Shown: positions 1 through 5,341 of the stretch, in pieces | Position numbering within the stretch: position 1 is the first letter of the stretch | Layout of the letters: each line of letters opens with the position of its first letter | The notes under the pieces: generated by a model | Told to the model about the DNA's origin: nothing | The model's database searches: none | The model's input: the letters and a program-made list of their open reading frames with translations, nothing else | Translations under genes and position numbers: made by a program | Source of the DNA: ANME-2 cluster archaeon | Lineage (GTDB): Archaea > Halobacteriota > Methanosarcinia > Methanosarcinales > Methanocomedenaceae | Assembly: GCA_023544605.1 (NCBI GenBank) | Contig: JAMJFQ010000067.1 | Coordinates: 1 to 8,594, forward strand | Length of the DNA: 8,594 nucleotides | Direction of reading: 5' to 3'

Positions 1-153
1 ATTGAAATGAATATCGCTTTCAAAGAGGGACTGCTCAAATCAGAAAAAGACCTCGAAGATGCACGCCATCTGCGGATCATTTATTCAGATACCTTTGATG
101 AAAATGAAATAAGGAAAATAAAAGCAGAAATCCGGAGGTTGTATTCAATATGA
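1..153 (+). CDS. 3' end of an unidentified protein (possibly nucleotidyltransferase-like)
   Basis: Frame 1 is open from the window edge to a TGA at 151-153 and encodes the last 50 residues of a protein whose start lies outside the window. The tail is charged and helical, with the segment EKDLEDARHL followed by an EIRKIKAEIRRLY helix. A KDxEDA motif near the C-terminus is reminiscent of AbiEii/DUF6036-type nucleotidyltransferases, in which such residues end the substrate-handling domain. That resemblance is from memory and the fragment is too short to prove it. The stop overlaps the ATG of the next gene (ATGA at 150-153), so the two are almost certainly co-transcribed and translationally coupled. 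The function is otherwise unknown. Confidence 0.65.
   Translation: MEMNIAFKEGLLKSEKDLEDARHLRIIYSDTFDENEIRKIKAEIRRLYSI
134..138 (+). promoter_or_regulatory. Shine-Dalgarno GGAGG for the 88-residue gene
   Basis: A perfect GGAGG lies 11 bases before the ATG at 150 and sits inside the upstream coding sequence. It supports that start codon. It also contrasts with the other plus-strand genes here, which lack such a site. Confidence 0.6.
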
Positions 154-416
154 GCGGTGAATCTCCCGAACAAGGCCGTCTAAAGCGTAAACATGGCGCT
201 TATAATATTGAAAGAGATAAGACGCACATGGAGCAGGTCGTGAGATGGGCGGAATTTGTTAAGACCCACCCACGTGAAGTGTGGATTAAACAGACCGGGC
301 CTTTTATAGATTCACAGATAATAATGGCAAATCGATTTTATGAGCGGCTTTCCAGAACCAGTGGTGGGAAGGATAAAATAATGAAGTTGAAGGATCTTAA
401 AAACAGGACACAATGA
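150..416 (+). CDS. Small conserved-looking protein, second gene of a coupled pair
   Basis: This 88-residue basic, mostly helical protein starts at an ATG that overlaps the previous stop (ATGA) and has a good GGAGG ribosome-binding site. It has no signal peptide or membrane segment. The middle contains VWIKQTGPFIDSQI and then RFYERLSRTSGGKDKIMKL, which look like a conserved core rather than random translation. I do not recognise a named family. Small proteins of this kind are often encoded next to nucleotidyltransferase-like or PIN-like genes in archaea, so an antitoxin or partner role is possible, but this is inference from arrangement only. The gene ends 38 bases from the convergent trm5 stop codon. 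Confidence 0.65.
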   Translation: MSGESPEQGRLKRKHGAYNIERDKTHMEQVVRWAEFVKTHPREVWIKQTGPFIDSQIIMANRFYERLSRTSGGKDKIMKLKDLKNRTQ

Positions 417-454
417 TTTTACAAATCAATTTTCCTGCAGCTTTGGTGTTATAG

Positions 455-1483
455 TTAGTCAACAACCAGAAACTCAATACACACATTATACTGGTACGGC
501 GCATAAGACCTGACAATCCTTTTTTCCAGGCACTCCACCCACCTCCCCTGGCGCATAGCAGCATCCTGAATCAACTCCCACGATGTACGATATAAATCAT
601 CCTCGGGAGTGATGTCATAGAAATGCACCATGCCCCCATCCCTGGCCACACGTATTCCGCTGTCCAGGAATTCCCTTGCCGACTGGGGCAGGTTCATGAT
701 AACATGGTCTGCCTGGTATTGGAGCTTCTCGGCTGCGTGCCTGGCGTCGTCTTCCACCGCCCGCACATTATCCACTTTGTTCAACAGGATGTTCTCCCTC
801 AGCAACTCTACTGCGGCCGGGTTCTTATCAATGGCCACCACGCTGGCACCGGGCACGGTCCTGCCAATCAGTATGCTGAACGGCCCCACACCTGCGAACA
901 GGTCGACCACGCACTGCCCGGGTTTCACCGTATCGGCCACCCGTTGGCGTTCCGTTCCCAAACGGCCTGAGAAATAGGCTCCGGCAAGGTCAACTTTATA
1001 GCGGCACCCGTATTCCTTATGTATGGTATGGGTCCTGTCCTCACCTGCCAGTACCATAAACTTCCGGGTCCTGAACTCCCCTTCCACCGGGCTTGTCGCC
1101 CCCAGTACCACGTTGAGGCTTTTGCGAAACTCCATCAGGGCACTGGCAATACGTGGTGCTTCAGGGTCATCGGCGTCAATGATGGCTATATCACCCACCA
1201 CGTCAAACGTGGGTGTGAAGCCGAGTAGGTCCTCAAGTAATGGTTTTTTCTGCCTCGTTTCAAATTCGGCTTCAATGACAATGAGATTATCACCTGTCTT
1301 TGAGCCAGTTAATCCTGCCAGTTCTTCAGGGTCGGGTTTGCATTTCACTGGAATAAGGATATATCCATTATCCTTACGCAACTGGGCTTGCGGGTGGATG
1401 ATGCCTGCCTGCAGCAGCAGCCTACGTGTATCCTCTGCCAATGTGCTGGGTACCCTGATGGCCCATAATTTCATGGGATTCAC
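455..1483 (-). CDS. trm5: tRNA (guanine(37)-N1)-methyltransferase, Trm5 family
   Basis: Trm5 transfers a methyl group from S-adenosylmethionine to N1 of guanine 37, beside the anticodon, which prevents frameshifting and, in archaeal tRNA-Phe, begins wyosine synthesis. The 342-residue length matches archaeal Trm5 enzymes with the extra N-terminal D1 domain (about residues 1-75). The middle RNA-binding domain ends in YFSGRLGTERQRV (170-182), a Trm5 signature with the conserved glutamate at 178. The Rossmann-type methyltransferase domain follows: DLFAGVGPF (194-202) binds SAM, AIDKNP (217-222) is the acidic loop, and NLP (264-266) is the active-site motif. The C-terminus RSYAPYQYNVCIEF is also typical. 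The start shown is a GTG with AGGA four bases upstream; an ATG three codons downstream is the alternative. The gene stands alone on the minus strand, convergent with the small gene pair. Which subtype (Trm5a/b/c) cannot be settled by eye, although the D1 domain favours the common archaeal b type. Confidence 0.93.
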   Translation of the reverse strand: MNPMKLWAIRVPSTLAEDTRRLLLQAGIIHPQAQLRKDNGYILIPVKCKPDPEELAGLTGSKTGDNLIVIEAEFETRQKKPLLEDLLGFTPTFDVVGDIAIIDADDPEAPRIASALMEFRKSLNVVLGATSPVEGEFRTRKFMVLAGEDRTHTIHKEYGCRYKVDLAGAYFSGRLGTERQRVADTVKPGQCVVDLFAGVGPFSILIGRTVPGASVVAIDKNPAAVELLRENILLNKVDNVRAVEDDARHAAEKLQYQADHVIMNLPQSAREFLDSGIRVARDGGMVHFYDITPEDDLYRTSWELIQDAAMRQGRWVECLEKRIVRSYAPYQYNVCIEFLVVD

Positions 1484-1506
1484 AATGTCCTGGCACGATA
1501 AAAGGG

Positions 1507-1518
1507 TTTAGATAAATT
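1507..1518 (-). promoter_or_regulatory. Possible TATA element for trm5
   Basis: Read on the minus strand this is AATTTATCTAAA, centred about 30 bases before the GTG start of trm5. That is the spacing expected for an archaeal TATA box giving a very short or absent leader. It is supported only by composition and position. Confidence 0.35.
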
Positions 1519-1798
1519 GTTGGTAATACTATTCAACTGCCTCTGCCACCAAAGCCATTCAGGGCGGTAGCCAAGCGTGTTAATTCATGTTACTCAGGTA
1601 TGGAAGATCAGGAATGTAAAAAAAGGTTTCGACTATGAATGTGATTCCTGCCCTCCATCCTGTATGGGTGGCTGTGTGTGAGGTGGATATGCACAGGGTG
1701 TGTGGGGGAGTTAAGAGGGCTGTGTAGTATGTGAGTGCCAAGCAATTACTATCTTGCACCATTAAAAGGATTTACAGGAGGGAGAGAGCCAATTTCAT

Positions 1799-1828
1799 AT
1801 CCTGTCAATTCCGTTAATCCTGTCCATT
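1799..1828. repeat. Imperfect tandem repeat of ATCCTGTCNATT
   Basis: ATCCTGTCAATT at 1799-1810 recurs as ATCCTGTCCATT at 1817-1828, 11 of 12 bases identical at an 18-base period. From memory, similar AATCCTGT-type short repeats occur in intergenic DNA of many bacteria and archaea. Two copies alone do not prove a repeat family. Confidence 0.4.
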
Positions 1829-1911
1829 AATTCAGGCAATACGATTGCATGTTTAACAATATATCTTAAACATTGATGCTACCCACACGATGTTAAAGAG
1901 AAACATAATTC

Positions 1912-1941
1912 GTAAAGAAAGGGCTTCACGGTATTTGTGAA
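1912..1941 (-). terminator. Possible terminator downstream of the toxin gene
   Basis: Read on the minus strand, the inverted repeat TTCAC / GTGAA (1937-1941 with 1925-1929, seven-base loop) lies about 16 bases after the toxin stop. It is followed by the T-rich run CCCTTTCTTT. The stem is short, and archaeal termination depends mainly on oligo-T, so this is tentative. Confidence 0.3.
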
Positions 1942-1956
1942 ACGGTAAAACTAACT

Positions 1957-2298
1957 TTATAGCTTTATCATTTTTTCCAGTTCTTTGAGAATAACTTCTA
2001 TGGACATTTCCTCAGATTCAAGAATTTCTTCCTTTACATGTTTGTGGTGAGGAAAAGTCCTTATCTGCCGATGGTTGGGAGCATTGTCCCACCTGACAAT
2101 AAGCTGAGTCCCCTTAGATACATGATAAGCATATCTCTGGAACTCGGGCGTAGCATGCTCCCAGACGTGAAGCTTCCAGCCATTTAGAAGACGTATCTGT
2201 ATCTTCAATCAATAATATTCACCAAAAGCATCAGAATCTATCGATAATATCGAGTCGACGATTCCGGATTCCCTTATTGCCTTTACTGTCCTATGCAC
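1957..2298 (-). pseudogene. TumE-like (DUF6516-type) toxin, interrupted by in-frame TGA
   Basis: The intact part (2208-1957) encodes 83 residues with LIVRWDNAPNH and TFPHHKH, which I recognise from the DUF6516/TumE toxin family, normally about 110 residues. Reading the same frame upstream shows where the missing N-terminus went. A GTG at 2298-2296, inside the end of the antitoxin gene, starts MHRTVKAIRESGIVDSILSI and runs to EYY, then hits TGA at 2211-2209 (codon 30), then continues LKIQIRLLNGW. With one readable codon in place of TGA the product would be 113 residues, the usual length. CGA (Arg) to TGA is the simplest change. A TTG directly after the stop (2208) could restart translation, but that product would lack the first 30 residues. 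The GTG overlaps the antitoxin stop by eight bases, typical of a coupled antitoxin-toxin operon. Family members are thought to be toxins held in check by the partner; the toxin here is probably inactive unless the TGA is a sequence error. Confidence 0.7.
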
Positions 2299-2611
2299 TT
2301 ATACCAGTCTCAATGGCTGCTTTTTTCCAGACTTTAAGCATATTTTCAGATGCTTCCCATTCCATCCAGTCATCTTCTTCTGGAATGGATGCACCTGTTT
2401 CTAATTTCTTTGTAAGTGCTTTGAAGGACATACCGTATTTATCGTTAAATGTCTGGATATGTTGCTTATAAAATTGTATCTTATGCATTATGAAATCTGA
2501 TGTCACATCTTTAATGAATTCGCTGGTAGAATTATATAAACCAAGCTCCATAAGTGGACTTGCAGCATGTTTCAATTCGGTGAGAAACTCATTTTCGATT
2601 TTGGAACTCAT
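2291..2611 (-). CDS. Putative antitoxin of the TumA/TumE-like pair
   Basis: This 106-residue acidic, all-helical protein lies immediately upstream of the DUF6516-type toxin and overlaps its GTG start by eight bases. It contains LYNSTSEFIKDVTSDFIMHKIQFYKQ (about 26-50), which resembles the ribbon-helix-helix-like N-terminal part of many antitoxins in which a 'ly.s..efi.da...ll..ki' pattern recurs. It then has KYGMSFKAL (58-66) and an EEDDWMEWEASENML segment (78-92) that I associate with small proteins encoded beside DUF6516 genes. The expected role is to neutralise the toxin and perhaps repress the operon. The start is an ATG with only a weak AGAAG upstream. The frame is intact although the toxin is interrupted, so the antitoxin may outlast its partner. 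The family assignment is by recognition and context, not by search. Confidence 0.65.
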   Translation of the reverse strand: MSSKIENEFLTELKHAASPLMELGLYNSTSEFIKDVTSDFIMHKIQFYKQHIQTFNDKYGMSFKALTKKLETGASIPEEDDWMEWEASENMLKVWKKAAIETGISA

Positions 2612-2908
2612 AGTATCTTCTTGGAACCTGTCAGATAAAAACGTTTTGCAACCAGCCTTGTTGACTTGTGCTTCGGGGGTCTGGAAAGTCGGAAATGGGG
2701 AATCAGGGACTCATTCTGGTTATAAGCTCTGTTCCCTTTCTTGCTTACACTCTCCCGCCACCCCGCCTGTTTTCTCCCCGTTTCCCTCCTACTTCTGTCG
2801 TGATGAAGGACAGACATGGGTACAAGAAAATCCTCCCTTCGGTCGGATTAACGTGAGTACAAACAGGCAATATTATCTTGTGAAAATTGCAGACATTACG
2901 CCAAACCC
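2612..2908. other. Intergenic stretch between divergent genes, with a pyrimidine-rich tract
   Basis: No convincing gene is present. The open frames on either strand have biased translations (Pro/Ser/Leu-rich on plus, Arg/Lys-rich on minus) that follow from base composition. From about 2727 to 2799 the plus strand is dominated by C and T (for example TCTCCCGCCACCCCGCCTG), so the minus strand is purine-rich. This region should carry the antitoxin promoter on its left side. A weak inverted repeat AATCC...GGATT with a UUCG loop lies at 2829-2849. Confidence 0.6.
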
Positions 2909-2920
2909 CGATAAATAATT
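2909..2920 (+). promoter_or_regulatory. Promoter core (TATA element) of the GXGXG gene
   Basis: CGATAAATAATT ends 25 bases before the ATG at 2946. The TATA-like part ATAAATAA lies 28-35 bases upstream of the start, so transcription would begin within a few bases of the ATG. The absence of a Shine-Dalgarno fits this. The identical 12 bases precede the cysteate synthase gene. Confidence 0.55.
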
Positions 2921-2945
2921 AAACATACCAGATAATTAAGTCGCA

Positions 2946-3884
2946 ATGAGTGACACGCTGACACTGGATTTGCATTCTCCAACAAACTGCCTGTGCGACT
3001 TCACATACAATTTCTCCTGGCAGCATGAAGGAGCTGAACTTGAGCCTGACGCTCCAGTTGAGGGACAGCAAGGGAGTGAATATACTTACCGTGACCTGGT
3101 GGAACACCTGCGGTCGGGCGGTGATGTCCACATCAAGGGCAGTGTGGCCAGCAGGCTTGGTTCCAGCCTGGGCGTTGACCTGAAATATTTCGGCGGCAGT
3201 GGAAAGGCACTGGATGTTGGCAGCATATTCGTGGACGGGGATGTGGGTACTCGCATGGGTATCAGCATGGTCTCGGGCCGGATATATATATCAGGCAGCG
3301 TGGCACAGCCTGTGGGAAACGTGGTGGAGGTGGTGTCTGATATAGATGAGTATAGGTGTTTTCGGTCCATTACAGATATCCTGCACAACGGGATGGAGGC
3401 TGATGAGTTCACCAATAGCAGAAATTCATTCACAGATAAGGACGTACCATGCCTGGTGCTGGCAGACGGCGTGCTCAGGGACACGGTGGGCGCCCGGTGT
3501 GAGCGGGATGCCAGAGTGATGGTGGAAGGTGATGTGAGCCTGAGCACTGGTATATTGATGAAAAAGGGTATTGTTTTTGTGGATGGGAATGCAGGTATGA
3601 ACACGGGCACGCTGCTGTGGGGTGGTACTGTGGTGGTGAGGGGGAGCGTTGATGAGTTTGCGGGTGCAGATATGCGCGCGGGCAACCTGATAATCACCGG
3701 TAGGTCCAGGGGTTATATGTGTGCCAATATGCGAGGGGGGGCAGTGTTCACGAAGCGGGAGGTGAAGGTGATACCACCGGCCAGGCAGTGCCAGCCGACC
3801 TCTGATGACCTGAGGCTGCTGGTGGATGTGCTGGATACCAACCGGATGGATGCTATGGGTTACAGGAAATACGGGATATGTTGA
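2946..3884 (+). CDS. GXGXG-domain beta-helix protein (FwdC / glutamate synthase C-terminal type)
   Basis: The 312-residue protein consists largely of short repeats of the GXGXG type, which stack into a right-handed beta-helix. One block covers about residues 59-125 (GDVHIKGSVASRLGSSLG, GSIFVDGDVGTRMGISMVSG, RIYISGSVAQPVG). A second covers about 188-270 (RVMVEGDVSLSTGILMKKG, IVFVDGNAGMNTGTLLWGG, VVVRGSVDEFAGADMRAG). The two are separated by a less repetitive linker with RCFRSITDIL. Related domains form subunit C of formylmethanofuran dehydrogenase and the last domain of glutamate synthase, but no catalytic partner domain is present. Such stand-alone proteins are sometimes annotated as tributyrin esterase, without support here. 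It is probably a cytoplasmic structural or scaffold subunit, with partner unknown. It lies upstream of the coenzyme M genes with its own promoter, identical in core to theirs. The start has a TATA element at leaderless spacing. Confidence 0.85.
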   Translation: MSDTLTLDLHSPTNCLCDFTYNFSWQHEGAELEPDAPVEGQQGSEYTYRDLVEHLRSGGDVHIKGSVASRLGSSLGVDLKYFGGSGKALDVGSIFVDGDVGTRMGISMVSGRIYISGSVAQPVGNVVEVVSDIDEYRCFRSITDILHNGMEADEFTNSRNSFTDKDVPCLVLADGVLRDTVGARCERDARVMVEGDVSLSTGILMKKGIVFVDGNAGMNTGTLLWGGTVVVRGSVDEFAGADMRAGNLIITGRSRGYMCANMRGGAVFTKREVKVIPPARQCQPTSDDLRLLVDVLDTNRMDAMGYRKYGIC

Positions 3885-3980
3885 TGGCTAGTGCGCCTGA
3901 CCCCTGTGGTTTTATCCGTATATTACTAACCCATTAGTACAATGTGTGTGGATTATTTGTATTTTAAGGATAGTTTATCA

Positions 3981-4006
3981 CCCATATGGGAAAACGATAA
4001 ATAATT
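3981..4006 (+). promoter_or_regulatory. Promoter of cysteate synthase with upstream palindrome
   Basis: CGATAAATAATT (3995-4006) places a TATA element 23-30 bases before the ATG at 4027, preceded by GGGAAAA as a plausible purine-rich BRE. The perfect ten-base palindrome CCCATATGGG (3981-3990) ends four bases upstream of the core and could bind a dimeric regulator next to TBP/TFB. No Shine-Dalgarno precedes the ATG, so the transcript is likely leaderless. Confidence 0.55.
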
Positions 4007-4026
4007 GATTTCCTTACATTTAATTA

Positions 4027-5319
4027 ATGAACACCTCAACCATGTCAGCCCCGCAATTTACAGGCAAAACTAATGTAAAATACACAATAGAATGCATCGG
4101 ATGTGGCATTCAGTATCCTCCTAACTCTTTGTCCTGTTCACAGGATGGAGGTCTGCTCAGGACACAATACGCTTCCCGCCACTTGCATCTGCACGACCTT
4201 CCAGGCATGGGAAAGTTCCTGGATTGGCTTCCGGTCAGCGCCATTATACATACGCAAGCTGGTCCCATGACGTATAAAAGCACAGCACTTGCCCGGGAAC
4301 TTGGCCTCACAAATCTGTATATAGGATTCAACGGCTACTGGCCCGAGCAGGGTGCACATATACTGACATGCAGTTTTAAAGAACTGGAAGCCCATCCCAC
4401 GCTGCAGCAAATGCAGGAATCGGGGCATACGAAACTCGTACTCGCTTCTGCCGGGAACACTGCCCGGGCCTTTGCCCATGCTGTAGGGGAGTATGACATT
4501 GAATTATACATAGTGGTTCCTGGAAGCGGTCTTCAAAAAATGTGGCTGCCGCAGGAACCCACAGACAACATCCATCTTATTAGCATGGGAGCTAACTGTG
4601 ACTACTCGGATGCCATTAAACTGGCTGATAACATAGCGGCAATGCCCGGCATAGTACCTGAAGGCGGCGCCCGTAATGTGGCACGCAGGGACGGCATGGG
4701 CACGGTGATGCTGGACGCTGCCGTGACCATGGGCCGGATGCCTGACCACTATTTCCAGGCCATAGGCAGCGGTACGGGCGGCATTGCCGCATGGGAAGCA
4801 TCACTGAGGCTGAGGGCTGACGGGCGGTTCGGTAAAACACTGCCCAGATTGCACCTGATGCAGAACCTGCCATTCGCACCCATGCTCAGTGCGTGGCACC
4901 AGGGCCGCAGGGAGATCGTGGAAGAAGTGGATATGCCCCAACCGAAACGGCTCATTGACCGGATGTATGCTGATGTGCTATCCAACCGCCATCCGCCGTA
5001 TTCAATGCCCGGCGGTGTTTATGACGCTCTGACCGATACCAATGGTGGTGTGTACGGCATTTCCAGGTCTGAGGCAGAGCAGGCTAAAGCACTGTTCGAA
5101 GATGTGGAAGGTATCGACATCGTGGCGCCGGCAGCTGTGGGTGTTGCAGGGCTGGTAAAGGCAGTGGAAAATGGAACCGTTAAAAAAGATGGTCTCATAC
5201 TGCTAAACATAACCGGCGGCGGCGTTGATAGGTTGAAAGAGGATTACAGCCTGTACAGCATACAACCTGAGTTCAGGTTCGATTCGCCAGATGTGAACAT
5301 TGAACACCTCCTGCAATAA
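4027..5319 (+). CDS. Cysteate synthase (coenzyme M biosynthesis)
   Basis: This PLP enzyme, derived from threonine synthase, makes L-cysteate from O-phospho-L-serine and sulfite, the first committed step of coenzyme M synthesis in Methanosarcinales-type archaea. The 430-residue length fits the family. The N-terminus has the threonine synthase-like cysteine cluster (Cys23, Cys26, Cys37). SFKELEAHPTLQ (116-127) contains the presumed PLP-binding Lys118; the ELEA that follows it is characteristic of cysteate synthase, where threonine synthases have SFKDRG. ASAGNTARAF (140-149) holds the PLP-ring asparagine 144, and GSGTGGIAAWEA (247-258) is the phosphate-binding loop. The C-terminal part has LLNITGGGVDRLKED. 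The gene is followed after 13-22 bases by comDE, which acts two steps later. An ATG five codons in (4042) is an alternative start, but the TATA spacing fits 4027 better. Threonine synthase is the main alternative; the SFKELEA motif and the comDE neighbour argue against it. Confidence 0.93.
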   Translation: MNTSTMSAPQFTGKTNVKYTIECIGCGIQYPPNSLSCSQDGGLLRTQYASRHLHLHDLPGMGKFLDWLPVSAIIHTQAGPMTYKSTALARELGLTNLYIGFNGYWPEQGAHILTCSFKELEAHPTLQQMQESGHTKLVLASAGNTARAFAHAVGEYDIELYIVVPGSGLQKMWLPQEPTDNIHLISMGANCDYSDAIKLADNIAAMPGIVPEGGARNVARRDGMGTVMLDAAVTMGRMPDHYFQAIGSGTGGIAAWEASLRLRADGRFGKTLPRLHLMQNLPFAPMLSAWHQGRREIVEEVDMPQPKRLIDRMYADVLSNRHPPYSMPGGVYDALTDTNGGVYGISRSEAEQAKALFEDVEGIDIVAPAAVGVAGLVKAVENGTVKKDGLILLNITGGGVDRLKEDYSLYSIQPEFRFDSPDVNIEHLLQ

Positions 5320-5341
5320 CCGGATAAGCCGCGTGGATGCA

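Larger units (their letters stand above)
1519..1956. other. Intergenic stretch without a credible gene
   Basis: Nothing here reads as a gene. The only sizeable frame (minus strand 1580-1762) has a low-complexity Thr/His/Leu-rich translation and no ribosome-binding site. About 1665-1735 is strikingly rich in G and T on the plus strand (GGCTGTGTGTGAGGTGG and similar). Two imperfect copies of ATCCTGTCAATT lie at 1799-1828. The last ~100 bases are A/T-rich and hold a possible terminator for the minus-strand toxin gene. Confidence 0.6.

Noticed and set aside
623..1511. Several plus-strand open frames of 69-162 residues opposite trm5.
   Set aside because: They are antisense shadows of a well-supported gene, with Ser/Pro/His-rich translations and no motifs.
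1561..1654. tRNA-like pattern: AGGGCGG can pair with CTGCCCT as a seven-base acceptor stem, and TAGCCAAGCG resembles a tRNA Ser/Leu D-arm.
   Set aside because: There is no matching D-stem 3' strand, no T-arm directly before the 3' acceptor strand and no clear anticodon arm. At best it is a relic, more likely chance.
1580..1762. 60-residue minus-strand open frame.
   Set aside because: Low-complexity translation forced by the GT-rich stretch, no ribosome-binding site and no recognisable motif.
2209..2211. TGA in the toxin read as selenocysteine.
   Set aside because: Selenocysteine is not expected at this position of the family and I see no SECIS-like element. A nonsense mutation or sequence error is simpler. 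Pyrrolysine uses TAG, not TGA.
2608..2817. 69-residue minus-strand frame ending in an ATGA overlap with the antitoxin start.
   Set aside because: The overlap looks operon-like, but the Arg/Lys/Ser-rich translation reflects the purine-rich strand, and there is no motif or ribosome-binding site.
2829..2849. Hairpin AATCC...GGATT with a UUCG loop.
   Set aside because: Only five outer pairs, an asymmetric internal loop and a single inner C-G pair, with no T-run after it. Too weak to call a terminator or riboswitch.
2946..3884. Annotation of the GXGXG protein as tributyrin esterase or as the formylmethanofuran dehydrogenase subunit C itself.
   Set aside because: No hydrolase motif is visible, and no other fwd/fmd subunit genes are nearby. 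Only the repeat fold can be supported.
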